From Telmatospirillum sp. (lineage in GTDB: Bacteria > Pseudomonadota > Alphaproteobacteria > Rhodospirillales > Magnetospirillaceae), in contig JARLJB010000217.1 of NCBI GenBank assembly GCA_031291415.1, positions 1 through 64,000 of the forward strand: a stretch of DNA of 64,000 bases, written 5' to 3'. Each line of letters starts with the position of its first letter. Position 1 is the first letter of the stretch. The translations under genes and the position numbers were made by a program. A model generated the notes under the pieces. That model was not told the DNA's origin and ran no database searches. It saw only the letters and a list, made by a program, of their open reading frames with translations. This document shows, one piece after another, positions 34,128 to 43,712 of this stretch.

Positions 34128-36068
34128 ATGAGCTCTGATCTGTTCAAGACGTTCGCCACACGCTATGAATCCCGCCGCGAGACGGAGATGTCCCTACAGG
34201 ATTACCTGGGACTGTGCCGTGACGACCATATGGCCTATGCCAGCCCGCACGAGCGCATGCTGGCCGCCATCGGCGAACCCGAAATCGTCGACACGTCCCG
34301 TGATCCCAGGCTGTCACGCCTTTTCCTCAACCGCACGATCAAGATCTACCCGGCGTTCGCCGAATTCTACGGCATGGAAGAAACGATCGAGCGCATTGTC
34401 GGCTTCCTGCGCCAGGCGGCGCAGGGGCTGGAAGAACGCAAGCAGATTCTCTATCTGCTGGGACCGGTCGGCGGCGGCAAATCGTCGATGGCGGAACGCC
34501 TGAAGGCGCTGATGGAGCAGTACCCCATCTATGCGTTGAAGGCCGGCAATGAGATCAGCCCCATCTTCGAAAGCCCGCTTGGACTGTTCGACCCCGAGCT
34601 GGCCGGCGACGAACTCGAGACGAAATATGGCATCCCGCGCCGTCGTCTGACCGGCATCTCGTCGCCCTGGGCGATCAAGCGCCTCGACGAATTCAAGGGC
34701 GATCTGACGCGCTTTTCGGTGGTCCGTCTGATGCCGTCGCGCCTGCGCCAGATCGCCATCGCCAAGACCGAACCCGGCGACGAAAACAATCAGGACATCT
34801 CCAGCCTGGTCGGCAAGGTCGATATCCGCAAGCTCGAGACTTTCAGCCAGAATGATACTGACGCCTACAGCTTCTCGGGCGGGCTGAACCGGGCCAATCA
34901 AGGTATTCTCGAATTCGTCGAGATGTTCAAGGCGCCCATCAAGATGCTGCATCCCCTGCTGACGGCGACGCAGGAAAGCAACTATGTCGGCACCGAAAAC
35001 ATCGGCGCCTTGCCGTTCCTGGGCATCATTCTGGCCCACTCCAACGAGTCGGAGTGGCTGGCCTTCAAAAACAACCGTAACAACGAGGCTTTTCTCGACC
35101 GTATTTGCGTCATCAAGGTTCCTTATTGCCTGCGCGTTTCGGAGGAAACCAAGATCTACGAGAAACTGCTGCGCAACAGCGATCTCGCCGATTCCCCCTG
35201 CGCACCGGGCACGCTTGAGATGTTGGCCAAGTTCGCCGTGCTGTCACGCTTGCGCGAACATGAGAACTCGAATCTCCTCAGCAAGATGAACGTCTACGAC
35301 GGAGAGAATCTCAAGGAGACCGATCCCAAGGCGCGCAGCATTCAGGAATACCGCGACGCCGCCGGCATGGACGAAGGCATGGACGGCATCTCGACGAGAT
35401 TTGCCTTCAAGGTTTTGTCGCAGACCTTCAACTATGACAATGTCGAGATATCGGCCGACCCGGTGCATCTGATGTATGTCCTGGAACAGGCGATCCACCG
35501 TGAGCAATATCCCGAGGAGACCGAAAAGCGGCTGTTGGAATTCATCAAGGGGACATTGGCCCCCCGCTACGCGGAATTCATCGGCCATGAAATTCAGAAG
35601 GCCTATCTCGAGTCCTATTCCGATTACGGCCAGAATCTCTTCGAACGTTATATCGCCTATGCCGATGCCTGGATCGAAGATCAGGACTTCAAGGATCCCG
35701 ATACCGGCCAGCTGATGAACCGTTCGGTTCTTGACCAGGAACTGTCGAAGATCGAGAAGCCGGCAGGCATTGCCAATCCACGCGATTTCCGCAACGAGGT
35801 GGTCAAATTCGTCCTGCGCCAGCGAGCCGCCAACGCGGGTCAGTCGCCGTCCTGGACCTCTTATGAGAAGATTCGCACAGTCATCGAGAAACGGATGTTC
35901 AGTCAGGTCGAAGACCTGCTTCCGGTGATCAGCTTCGGCTCGAAACAGGACAGTGACACCGAAAAGAAGCACCACGACTTCGTCGAACGGATGGTTTCCA
36001 GAGGCTATACCGAACGCCAGGTGCGACGTTTGGTCGAGTGGTACATGCGGGTCGACAAGGCTGGGTGA
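34128..36068 (+). CDS. prkA: PrkA-family serine protein kinase (YeaG)
   Basis: A 646-residue protein of the PrkA/YeaG family, with an AAA-like N-terminal domain (Walker A LLGPVGGGKSSMAE near 107) and a C-terminal kinase-like domain (about 390-646). The length is that of the family. The ATG at 34128 has GGGAG upstream; a longer frame begins 16 codons earlier. It heads the three-gene group prkA-yeaH-spoVR (33 and 49 bp gaps), which in enterobacteria responds to starvation and nitrogen stress. I saw no sigma-54 promoter upstream. Confidence 0.95.
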   Translation: MSSDLFKTFATRYESRRETEMSLQDYLGLCRDDHMAYASPHERMLAAIGEPEIVDTSRDPRLSRLFLNRTIKIYPAFAEFYGMEETIERIVGFLRQAAQGLEERKQILYLLGPVGGGKSSMAERLKALMEQYPIYALKAGNEISPIFESPLGLFDPELAGDELETKYGIPRRRLTGISSPWAIKRLDEFKGDLTRFSVVRLMPSRLRQIAIAKTEPGDENNQDISSLVGKVDIRKLETFSQNDTDAYSFSGGLNRANQGILEFVEMFKAPIKMLHPLLTATQESNYVGTENIGALPFLGIILAHSNESEWLAFKNNRNNEAFLDRICVIKVPYCLRVSEETKIYEKLLRNSDLADSPCAPGTLEMLAKFAVLSRLREHENSNLLSKMNVYDGENLKETDPKARSIQEYRDAAGMDEGMDGISTRFAFKVLSQTFNYDNVEISADPVHLMYVLEQAIHREQYPEETEKRLLEFIKGTLAPRYAEFIGHEIQKAYLESYSDYGQNLFERYIAYADAWIEDQDFKDPDTGQLMNRSVLDQELSKIEKPAGIANPRDFRNEVVKFVLRQRAANAGQSPSWTSYEKIRTVIEKRMFSQVEDLLPVISFGSKQDSDTEKKHHDFVERMVSRGYTERQVRRLVEWYMRVDKAG

Positions 36069-36101
36069 CCGGCTGGCTCCAATGGCCCGGAAAGGATCGG
36101 A

Positions 36102-37385
36102 ATGAACGTTATCGATCGCCGCCTCAACCCCACGGGCAAAAGCCTGCCCAACCGTCAAAGGCTCCTGCGCCGTCTGAAGGCCCAGGTCAGGGAGGCGGTC
36201 GCGCGGTCGATTTCCGGGCGCAAAATCGCCGACATCAGCGCCGACACCGAAGTGCAGGTGCCGGTGGACGGGATCGGCGAGCCGTTCTTCCGTAAGGGTG
36301 CGGGCGGCGATCGTGACATCGTGCTGCCCGGCAACAAGAAGTATGTCAAAGGCGACCGCATCGCCAAACCCACCAAAGGCGACGGCGATGGCGGTGGTCA
36401 GGCTTCCGATTCCGGCGAGGGCGAGGACGCCTTCACCTTCACTTTGTCGCGCGACGAGTTCCTCGACGTGTTTTTCGAGGATCTCGAACTGCCAGATATG
36501 GTCAAACGGCAACTCAAGCAGTCGACGGCCTCGGTCCCGGCCCGCGCCGGGTTCAGCGTCAGTGGTTCTCCACAGTCGGTCGACGTCACCCGGACCATGC
36601 GCCGGGGCATGGCCCGACGCTTGGCCATGCGGCGTCCTACCGTCAAGGATCTCGACGAACTCAAGAAACGCCTGGCCGAGGCGGAAGCTGCTGGCGATAG
36701 CGATAGCGTCGCCAAACTGACCGAAGAATTGACGCAACTGCGACGACGCGTTGGCGCCATTCCCTGGATAGATCCGGTCGATGTGCGCTATCGCCGTTTC
36801 GAACAGCGACCGCAACCGATCGCCCAGGCCGTCATGTTCTGCCTGATGGACGTTTCCGGTTCGATGAACGAGCATATGAAGGATTTGGCCAAACGCTTCT
36901 TCATGCTGCTCTATCTTTTCCTGCAGCGACGCTACGAGGCGGTCGAAGTCGTCTTCATCCGCCACACCCACGAAGCCCGCGAGGTCGACGAGGAGACCTT
37001 TTTCGGTTCGCCCGAAACCGGCGGTACGCTGGTATCGAGCGCGCTTTCGATGGCGGCCGACGTCACGGCCGCGCGCTTCCCCGTCGATTCCTGGAACATC
37101 TATTTCGCCCAGGCCTCCGACGGCGACAACATGAGCACCGATCGCCATCGCGTGGCCGAGACGATGACCAACGCTTTGCTGCCGGCCTGCCAGTATTTCG
37201 CCTATCTTGAAGTTGGCGATCCCCATTCCGACAGTTGGGACGGCAGCGAAAGCGCCAGCGAGCTGTGGAGGACCTACCAGAAGCTGACGGGACCAGGCGT
37301 CCCGCTGGCCATGCGCCGCGCCACGACTGCCGCCGAGATCTTCGAGGTATTTCGCGACCTGTTCGCACGGGACGCCGTGGGGTAA
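36102..37385 (+). CDS. yeaH: YeaH/DUF444 family protein with a von Willebrand A domain
   Basis: A 427-residue protein of the DUF444/YeaH family. The N-terminal half is basic and Gly-rich (DRRLNPTGKSLPNRQRLLRR). The C-terminal vWA-like domain has the metal-site motif LMDVSGSMNEHMKD near 250. It works with PrkA, by constant gene linkage, in a signalling pathway of which the target is not firmly known. It starts 33 bp after prkA. Confidence 0.92.
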   Translation: MNVIDRRLNPTGKSLPNRQRLLRRLKAQVREAVARSISGRKIADISADTEVQVPVDGIGEPFFRKGAGGDRDIVLPGNKKYVKGDRIAKPTKGDGDGGGQASDSGEGEDAFTFTLSRDEFLDVFFEDLELPDMVKRQLKQSTASVPARAGFSVSGSPQSVDVTRTMRRGMARRLAMRRPTVKDLDELKKRLAEAEAAGDSDSVAKLTEELTQLRRRVGAIPWIDPVDVRYRRFEQRPQPIAQAVMFCLMDVSGSMNEHMKDLAKRFFMLLYLFLQRRYEAVEVVFIRHTHEAREVDEETFFGSPETGGTLVSSALSMAADVTAARFPVDSWNIYFAQASDGDNMSTDRHRVAETMTNALLPACQYFAYLEVGDPHSDSWDGSESASELWRTYQKLTGPGVPLAMRRATTAAEIFEVFRDLFARDAVG

Positions 37386-37434
37386 CCCCAGGCGCTCGTG
37401 ACGGTGAAACCACTTTGCCGGGGGGTGACCACCG

Positions 37435-38964
37435 ATGACCTTGCTGTACGAAGGCAGCGACTGGAATTTCGACAAGCTGAAGCGCGTCTATGACGCCGTC
37501 GAGGCAATTGCGCTGGGCGAGCTTGGCCTTGACGTCTATCCCAATCAGATCGAAGTCATCACCTCCGAACAGATGCTGGACGCCTATTCGTCGAACGGAC
37601 TGCCCCTGCTCTACCGCCACTGGTCGTTCGGCAAGCGCTTCGCCCGCGACAAAACCCTTTACCGCAAGGGCTATCAAGGCCTGGCTTACGAGATCGTCAT
37701 CAATTCGGACCCCTGCATCAGCTACATCATGGAAGAAAATTCCATGACCATGCAGACATTGGTGCTGGCCCACGCGGCATTCGGGCACAACCACTTTTTC
37801 AAGAACAACCATGTCTTCAAGCAATGGACCGACGCCCGGGGCATCCTCGACTATCTGGCCTTCTCCCGCGATTTCGTCGCCCGGTGCGAGGAGAAGGAAG
37901 GCGTCGAAGCGGTGGAGGCCATTCTTGATGCCGCTCACGCCCTGCAGACTCAGGGGGTCAACCGCTACAAACGCCGGCAAAAACGCAGCCTCGCCGAGGA
38001 ACTGGCGCGCGAGAGGGAACGGCGCACCTATATGGAGTCCATCTGGAACCCCCTGTGGACCACGGTTCCGGGAAGTGACAAGCGGGTGTCGGCGAAAGGC
38101 GGCAAGCCGCCGCCTTCGCTTGAGGATGGAGCGCAGTCGCTGGAATTGCCCGAGGAAAACCTGCTCTATTTCCTGGAGAAGAACTCGCCCGCCCTCAAAG
38201 GCTGGGAACGCGAAATCATCCGCATTGTCCGCATTCTGGCCCAGTACTTTTATCCGCAACGCCAGACAAAGATGATGAACGAGGGCTGCGCCACCTTCGT
38301 TCACTACGAAATCATGAACCGCCTGCATGAAAAAGGGCTCATCAACGACGGCGCCTTCCTTGAGTTCCTGCATTCGCATACGTCGGTGATCACACAACCC
38401 GATTTCGACGATCCCCGTTACAGCGGCATGAACCCCTATGCCCTGGGTTTCGCCATGATGTCCGATGTCAAACGCATCGCCACAGCGCCCACCGACGAAG
38501 ATCGCCGGTGGTTCCCCGACATCGCCGGCAATGGCGATGCCATGGGCACGTTACGACAGGTATGGGCCGACTACCGCGACGAGAGCTTCGTCCTGCAACA
38601 CCTGAGCCCGAAAGTGATCCGCGATTTTCACTTGATCCGGCTCCGCGACGCCGCCCATTTGCCCTATTTCGAAGTTGCCGCCATCCATGACGACCAGGGC
38701 TACAAGGACATCCGGGCCAGCCTGGCCCAGGACTACGAGATTGCCCGCGTCGACCCCGAGATCGAAGTGACCGGTGTCGATCTTCTTGGCGACCGCAAGC
38801 TGATCCTTGAACACTATGTTCATAAAGGACAGCGATTGGACGCTACGACGATGAAGAAGACCTTGGCCTATGTTCGGCGGCTGTGGGGTTACACGGTAAC
38901 GCTGCGCGAGACCGATGCCATCAGCGGGGCGGTTTTGTCCTCAGACGAGGCAAAAGCGTCGTAA
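37435..38964 (+). CDS. spoVR: SpoVR-family protein (YcgB)
   Basis: A 509-residue SpoVR/YcgB-family protein. The family is named after a Bacillus cortex-formation protein, but in Proteobacteria it forms a conserved group with prkA and yeaH. Characteristic segments are ENSMTMQTLVLAHAAFGHNH near 100, KGWEREIIRIVRILAQYFYP, NEGCATFVHYEIM and NPYALGFAMM. Its biochemical function is not established. It closes the operon, 49 bp after yeaH, and is convergent with the small gene at 38982. Confidence 0.93.
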   Translation: MTLLYEGSDWNFDKLKRVYDAVEAIALGELGLDVYPNQIEVITSEQMLDAYSSNGLPLLYRHWSFGKRFARDKTLYRKGYQGLAYEIVINSDPCISYIMEENSMTMQTLVLAHAAFGHNHFFKNNHVFKQWTDARGILDYLAFSRDFVARCEEKEGVEAVEAILDAAHALQTQGVNRYKRRQKRSLAEELARERERRTYMESIWNPLWTTVPGSDKRVSAKGGKPPPSLEDGAQSLELPEENLLYFLEKNSPALKGWEREIIRIVRILAQYFYPQRQTKMMNEGCATFVHYEIMNRLHEKGLINDGAFLEFLHSHTSVITQPDFDDPRYSGMNPYALGFAMMSDVKRIATAPTDEDRRWFPDIAGNGDAMGTLRQVWADYRDESFVLQHLSPKVIRDFHLIRLRDAAHLPYFEVAAIHDDQGYKDIRASLAQDYEIARVDPEIEVTGVDLLGDRKLILEHYVHKGQRLDATTMKKTLAYVRRLWGYTVTLRETDAISGAVLSSDEAKAS

Positions 38965-38981
38965 CCGGCGACAGGTTGGAT

Positions 38982-39179
38982 TTACTCCGTCGCGCCAGCC
39001 GCCTGAAGCGCGGCGATCGCCGCCCGATGGGCGCGCAGCCGATCGGCCAGCGCCACCGGTAATGCCGCCTGACCGGCAGCCATCGTCCAGGTCCCGTCCG
39101 GAAGAAAAATCGCACCAAGCGACTGAGCCTCCTCCACCAGACGTTCGGCTACGGACACAAAATCGGGACTGTCGTTCAT
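38982..39179 (-). CDS. Small TubC-like protein, function unknown
   Basis: A 65-residue frame: MNDSPDFVSVAERLVEEAQS, a short beta segment (LGAIFLPDGTWTMA) and a closing helix (LADRLRAHRAAIAALQAAG). The order helix, beta pair, helix with RAHRAAI resembles the TubC N-terminal docking fold, which also occurs as stand-alone proteins. AGGTGA precedes the ATG. It is convergent with spoVR, 17 bp apart. Moderate certainty that it is expressed. Confidence 0.55.
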   Translation of the reverse strand: MNDSPDFVSVAERLVEEAQSLGAIFLPDGTWTMAAGQAALPVALADRLRAHRAAIAALQAAGATE

Positions 39180-39301
39180 AATTCACCTAGCATTCTGCCA
39201 TTATCCGATCGTCGATCGGCGCGCGCTGACTGCGGATGGCAATTCTTAAGCGTGACCGGGCGATATTCCAAGGATGATAGCATGTCTCGGTAACTGCTGA
39301 C

Positions 39302-39913
39302 TCATCCCAAGTCTGGGGAAGGATTGCTCATCGAGACTTGGCTACGGCCGTCCTGCAGCCGCCGGATGATCCGGTCGGCACTCTCATCGGGCGACAGCGA
39401 TGTCTTATCCAGGCGCAACAGTCTTTCCGAGCCAGGTTCCAGCAAATCCCCGGCCGCGAAACGCAACGCTGTGGGATCGGTGAGCTTTCGAAGATACGAA
39501 CGTTCCGGCGTGGTCATCCGGTGCGCGAGTGCTCCAGCGGAACAGGTCAGCGTCACCGCGAAAAACGCGCAATTACGACGCCTGGCGAGATCGATGATGG
39601 CGTCCAGATTCTCTTGCCCCCAAGGCCCGGCACCAAGAGCGTTCGTCATGACCACCGAAACATCTGCTGGTATCTTGGCAACCTGCGCGAAGGCCACATC
39701 TCGAACAGAGCGGACCACCGAATAGAACTCCGGCGTCCGGAACTCCGTCAGGCTGAAGGCGACATTGTATATCGTATGGTTGTCAAGAAGATGACCGCCA
39801 AGGCGCGCCACAATAAGTCGCGCAATCGTCAATTTCCCAACACCCGGCAAGCCGTTCAGATGAATAATCACGCCCGGCAATCTCCGCCAATACGCATCGC
39901 TGTCAACGCGCAC
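39302..39913 (-). CDS. P-loop kinase-like protein
   Basis: A 203-residue protein with a Walker A at the N terminus (IIHLNGLPGVGKLTIARLI) and the general build of small-molecule P-loop kinases (the zeta-toxin/chloramphenicol-phosphotransferase/AAA_33 group). A lid-like arginine-rich part (ERSYLRKLTDP) and C-terminal helix follow. It may phosphorylate a small molecule; nothing in the neighbourhood points to which. The start is a GTG with GAAGAG near it. The last codons and stop lie inside a dispersed repeat (39307-39341), which suggests the repeat provided the C terminus. Confidence 0.65.
   Translation of the reverse strand: MRVDSDAYWRRLPGVIIHLNGLPGVGKLTIARLIVARLGGHLLDNHTIYNVAFSLTEFRTPEFYSVVRSVRDVAFAQVAKIPADVSVVMTNALGAGPWGQENLDAIIDLARRRNCAFFAVTLTCSAGALAHRMTTPERSYLRKLTDPTALRFAAGDLLEPGSERLLRLDKTSLSPDESADRIIRRLQDGRSQVSMSNPSPDLG
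39307..39341 (-). repeat. Short dispersed repeat, family B copy 2
   Basis: Read on the reverse strand it is CCAAGTCTCGATGAG, 13 bases, GACTTGG, the same 35-nt layout as 33452-33486. It overlaps the 3' end of the P-loop kinase-like gene and includes its last residues. Confidence 0.55.
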
Positions 39914-40124
39914 TCTTCAGCATATTACGGTTTGTCGACATGACCGAAGGGCGTTTTGCCGGAACTCCACCCCATTGGGGGTTACATGCCCGGGTGTGCT
40001 CGCGCCTAGCAAATGGCATAATAAACGATTAGAATAAATTTCGGACTCATTGATCACGTGAGCTTGTCTCGTCATACATGGCAACGTTACGTGAACAGAA
40101 CATCTTCGTTTATGGTGGCATATC

Positions 40125-41429
40125 ATGGACAATATTGAAGATAAACTGGTTTCTTGGCATGGGAAACAACACGATAATGGAGAAATTGTCTATCAGCGAG
40201 TAGTAAAACATTTGGACAGTGCTCTATTAGATGCTTACACGGCCATGGACAAAAACCTGAAAGCGATACCGCATGATGTGCTAAATCGTGAGCACAAGAA
40301 GTTTCGACAAATTTCAATCGGTGATTTCAGTCACGAATATTTCGCCGTTCAGGGGGTGATCGCCAAGGATCTGAGCGAGCAAGTTCATTTTGTCGACTAT
40401 CTTTCACAAGGGTATGCAAAATACGCGGCAGGGTTGGTCAATGGACTGCTGGACAGCGGGCGGATCTTCGACTCACACAGGAAGGAATTGGTCGACAGCC
40501 TGATGCAATCGGTATTCTCCGACGTCGCCGTGGTCGTAAATTCCTATTTCGAGACGCTCAACAAAAAGGCCGAAATCGACCGTAAGCGGACCATGGCGTC
40601 GCTGGCGGAAAACTTCGAAAAAGCGGTCACGGGACTGGTCGCCGGGGTCTCTTCCCAGGCATCGCAGGTTCGTTCGAGCGCGCAGAGCATCGCCGACGGA
40701 GCGGGCCAGGCCTCTGGTCAGGCCGAGGCGGTGGCGGCGGCGGCACAGGAGGCCACAACCAACGTTCAGACCGTGGCTTCGGCCACAGAAGAATTGTCGT
40801 CGTCCATTTCCGAGATATCCCACCAAGTGACCGAGGCGGCAAAGGTCTCCACCATCGCCTCAGAGGAAACCGCCCGCACCAATACCATGGTGGAAGGTCT
40901 TGCTCGCGCCGCCGACAAAATCGGCGAAGTGGTGAGGTTGATCAACGACATCGCCAGCCAGACAAACCTATTGGCCCTGAACGCCACCATCGAGGCGGCA
41001 CGCGCTGGTGATGCCGGCAAGGGGTTTTCCGTGGTGGCCGGGGAGGTCAAGAATCTGGCCAACCAGACGGGCCGGGCAACCGAAGAGATTTCCAACCAGA
41101 TTTCATCGGTGCAAGACGAGACGCGGCGCGCGGTGGAGGCGATCCACAACATCGGATCGGTCATCGATCAGGTCCGGGAAATTTCGTCCAGTATCGCCTC
41201 GGCCGTCGAGGAACAAGGGGCGGCGACGAAGGAAATCGCCCGTAATGTCCAGCACGCGGCCACAGGAACCCAGGACGTGTCGGCAAACATCGTCGTAATC
41301 GCCAAGTCTGCTCAGGATTCGGTGGCCGCGGCACGCCAAGTGCTCGGCATATCAGATCAACTTGCCAAGAATTCCGAAATGATGCGCCAGGAAATGATGC
41401 GCTTCCTGGACAATGTGCGAGCCGGCTAG
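40125..41429 (+). CDS. Soluble methyl-accepting chemotaxis protein with an unrecognised helical sensor
   Basis: A 434-residue chemoreceptor without membrane spans, so it senses inside the cell. The C-terminal signalling domain is typical, with the hairpin tip [30 protein letters not shown] shown here in parts around residues 285-310. The N-terminal 170 residues are helical ([36 protein letters not shown]) and may be a diverged globin-type sensor, but I could not confirm a haem ligand. The first 100 codons are more AT-rich than the rest. It is monocistronic. It would feed CheA/CheW encoded elsewhere. Confidence 0.85.
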   Translation: MDNIEDKLVSWHGKQHDNGEIVYQRVVKHLDSALLDAYTAMDKNLKAIPHDVLNREHKKFRQISIGDFSHEYFAVQGVIAKDLSEQVHFVDYLSQGYAKYAAGLVNGLLDSGRIFDSHRKELVDSLMQSVFSDVAVVVNSYFETLNKKAEIDRKRTMASLAENFEKAVTGLVAGVSSQASQVRSSAQSIADGAGQASGQAEAVAAAAQEATTNVQTVASATEELSSSISEISHQVTEAAKVSTIASEETARTNTMVEGLARAADKIGEVVRLINDIASQTNLLALNATIEAARAGDAGKGFSVVAGEVKNLANQTGRATEEISNQISSVQDETRRAVEAIHNIGSVIDQVREISSSIASAVEEQGAATKEIARNVQHAATGTQDVSANIVVIAKSAQDSVAAARQVLGISDQLAKNSEMMRQEMMRFLDNVRAG

Positions 41430-41491
41430 AGGAGCCCGGGGGGCTTTCGGCTCTGTCGCAGTAACGCAATGCCGGTTTTGATGTTGCTTGG

Positions 41492-41564
41492 CGTCCCCAG
41501 GGGGATTCGAACCCCCGTTACCGCCGTGAGAGGGCGATGTCCTAGGCCTCTAGACGATGGGGAC
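41492..41564 (-). tRNA. tRNA-Glu (anticodon CTC)
   Basis: The reverse strand gives a complete cloverleaf beginning GTCCCCATCGTCTAGAGGCC, with anticodon loop CTCTCAC (anticodon at 41528-41530), a standard T-loop GGTTCGAATCC and acceptor end TGGGGACG. 73 nt, no intron, CCA not encoded. The sequence follows bacterial tRNA-Glu closely except that the anticodon is CTC rather than TTC, so it reads GAG. Confidence 0.95.
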
Positions 41565-41631
41565 ATAGAGAGCCGGAAGAGGGGCTTATGTAGCGAAGGA
41601 TGCCCTGCGGTTCAAGCTATTTTTTGAAAAA

Positions 41632-42183
41632 TCAGGGCATTTCGTCGGGTGTCGCCATCGCCTCTGCCGAGAGGACGGACAGCTCCATCGGCGTGAAATC
41701 GATAGTCCCGTCAGGCTGCCGGATCGTCCGCCAGGCATCGGCGGCCGTCACGCCGGACTCGGTCGAGCCAAGAATCAGCCAGACGGCGTCCACCTCCATG
41801 GCTTGGGCGCGATCGCGGGTCGATGGTCGGCTGGAGGCATCGGGATGGGAATGATAGGGGCCGAGCAACGACTCCGCCAGCTCCTCGGGCCCTGTCGCGC
41901 CGGTTCGCGATGCCTCTCTGAGGCCGCGGAGCAGGGCAATATGGGTGGCGGGATCGACTTCGAAAGACCGCTTCCGGTTTTCCGCCCGGTTGGCGGCCGG
42001 CACCACGCGGGTCACGCGCCAGACGCCGCCGCACGCTGGCGCCGGCTCTGGCCCAACTCCGTCCGTCTCCCGACGGCCGATCAGCAAACCGCAGCATTCC
42101 TCGGGATAGCTTTCAGCGGCGTGTCGTCGCAGGGCCGCAAAGTCGGCCTCCTCGATCTGCAGAACGGCGACAAGGTCGTCCAC
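41632..42183 (-). CDS. M67 (JAB/JAMM) family metallopeptidase
   Basis: A 183-residue protein with the JAMM zinc motif GPYHSHPDASSRPSTRD near 107-123 and an upstream Glu in YPEECCGLLIG. Bacterial stand-alone JAMM proteins cut after diglycine in ThiS/MoaD-like carriers or act in cysteine and siderophore routes; no partner is adjacent. The GTG at 42183 is used, 6 nt after GAGG; a TTG four codons earlier is possible. It begins 9 bp past the stop of the membrane protein at 42192. Confidence 0.8.
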   Translation of the reverse strand: MDDLVAVLQIEEADFAALRRHAAESYPEECCGLLIGRRETDGVGPEPAPACGGVWRVTRVVPAANRAENRKRSFEVDPATHIALLRGLREASRTGATGPEELAESLLGPYHSHPDASSRPSTRDRAQAMEVDAVWLILGSTESGVTAADAWRTIRQPDGTIDFTPMELSVLSAEAMATPDEMP

Positions 42184-42191
42184 TGCACGCC

Positions 42192-42527
42192 TCAAGGCTT
42201 CTGCGGAACCAGGGAAATCGTCCCCGACAGGTGACCGGTCTGCGGATCGACAACCAGGATGCGGTCACCTTCCGATCCGGCAAACCGCAGAAGCACTTTG
42301 TCACCGGACACCGCCATCTGCTCTAAATGATTGCCCGCCGTTACCGGCACCTCGACGGAATAATAGGCCCGTCCCGCCGGCTCGCCCGACAGCGGCACCG
42401 CCCCCCCCCCAGCCACGGCCGGCGGCGGCTTGCGCAGGCTGTTGTTGGAAAGACCATAGCCCACCAGAGCCAGTCCGACGATGATCAGCACTCCCATGCC
42501 GATCACTAATGCCTTGAGCGCTTTCAT
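42192..42527 (-). CDS. Small single-span membrane protein (DUF6476-like)
   Basis: A 111-residue protein with one N-terminal membrane helix (VIGMGVLIIVGLALVGYGL) and a periplasmic beta-rich part (HLEQMAVSGDKVLLRFAGSE, then GDRILVVDPQTGHLSGTI). It resembles a small alphaproteobacterial family of unknown function found next to rluD and a JAMM protease, as here. It is divergent from the pseudouridine synthase gene, 49 bp apart. The ATG at 42527 is chosen since the membrane helix begins right after it. Confidence 0.7.
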   Translation of the reverse strand: MKALKALVIGMGVLIIVGLALVGYGLSNNSLRKPPPAVAGGGAVPLSGEPAGRAYYSVEVPVTAGNHLEQMAVSGDKVLLRFAGSEGDRILVVDPQTGHLSGTISLVPQKP

Positions 42528-42576
42528 GCTTTCGGTCAGCTTGTGCCATGAATGATAAGGAGGACACCCGGACGCC

Positions 42577-43566
42577 ATGAACGAGGCCCGTCCAACGACC
42601 GGATACGGAACCCTACATACCCTTTCGGTGCCAACGCCACAAGCCGGCTTGCGCCTTGACAAGTGGCTGGCCGAAACCCTTCCCGAGATCTCGCGATCGC
42701 GCCTCAAGGTGCTGATCGAAGAGGGGCACATCACTCTCGACGGCGGCGTCGTCACCGAGGCCAGCCGCAAACTGAAGGGCGGCGAGAGTTGCCTCGTCAG
42801 TGTTCCGGATGCCCAACCGGCCCTGCCGGAGCCCGAGGCCATCGCTCTCCAGGTGGTCTATGAGGACGATGACCTGATCGTCATCGACAAACCGGCCGGC
42901 ATGGTGGTGCATCCGGCCGCCGGCAATCAGAGCGCCACCCTGGTCAATGCCCTGCTCCACCATTGCAGCCTGTCGCTGTCGGGAATCGGCGGCGTCAAGC
43001 GCCCGGGCATCGTGCATCGCCTGGATAAGGATACCAGCGGCCTTCTGGTTGCCGCCAAAACCGACGCCGCCCACCAGGCGCTGGCCAAACAGTTCGCCGT
43101 GCACAGCATCACGCGTGCCTACCGCGCCATTTGCTGGGGCGTACCGATGCCCCGCAAAGGCGAGATCGAGGGAAACATCGGCCGCAGCCCGACCAACCGC
43201 AAGAAAATGGCGGTGGTCACCCACGGCGGAAAACCGGCGTTGACGCGTTACCAGGTGATCAAGACCTTCGGCTCGACCGCCGCCTTGGTGGAATGCCGGC
43301 TGGCCACCGGACGAACCCATCAGATCCGCGTCCACATGACGTCGATCGGCCATCCACTGATCGGCGACCCGCTCTATGGCCGCGCCGCCGGCCGCGTCAA
43401 AGGCCTGCCCGATGACCTTCGCGCCCAATTATCTGATTTTCCACGTCAGGCATTACACGCATTTTTACTGGGGTTTTCTCACCCGACAACGGGCTCACAG
43501 CTTCTCTTTGAAAGCAAAACACCACAAGATTTCAATATGTTAGCAACTTCGTTAGAGGCCCTTTAG
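42577..43566 (+). CDS. rluD: RluA/RluD-family 23S rRNA pseudouridine synthase
   Basis: A 329-residue enzyme that isomerises uridine to pseudouridine in large-subunit rRNA. An N-terminal S4 RNA-binding domain (LRLDKWLAETLPEISRSRLK, then LIEEGHITLDG) is followed by the catalytic domain with the active Asp in RPGIVHRLDKDTSGLLVAAKT and the closing HQIRVHMTSIGHPLIGDPLYG. The full length and S4 domain favour RluD over RluA, but the target site cannot be assigned with certainty. It is followed by rpoH after 146 bp. Confidence 0.88.
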   Translation: MNEARPTTGYGTLHTLSVPTPQAGLRLDKWLAETLPEISRSRLKVLIEEGHITLDGGVVTEASRKLKGGESCLVSVPDAQPALPEPEAIALQVVYEDDDLIVIDKPAGMVVHPAAGNQSATLVNALLHHCSLSLSGIGGVKRPGIVHRLDKDTSGLLVAAKTDAAHQALAKQFAVHSITRAYRAICWGVPMPRKGEIEGNIGRSPTNRKKMAVVTHGGKPALTRYQVIKTFGSTAALVECRLATGRTHQIRVHMTSIGHPLIGDPLYGRAAGRVKGLPDDLRAQLSDFPRQALHAFLLGFSHPTTGSQLLFESKTPQDFNMLATSLEAL

Positions 43567-43712
43567 AAAAAGGCTATACTCGACCTCGCGACTGCGATAT
43601 TGTTTACCTCGTGGCTGGGTTACCTCCAGCCCGCACGGCGGCCGGAAAACCTCGCGAATAATAGATCTCGCAAATAAAGGTTGTTCGGACGACGAGAAGA
43701 GGGAGACGAGAA

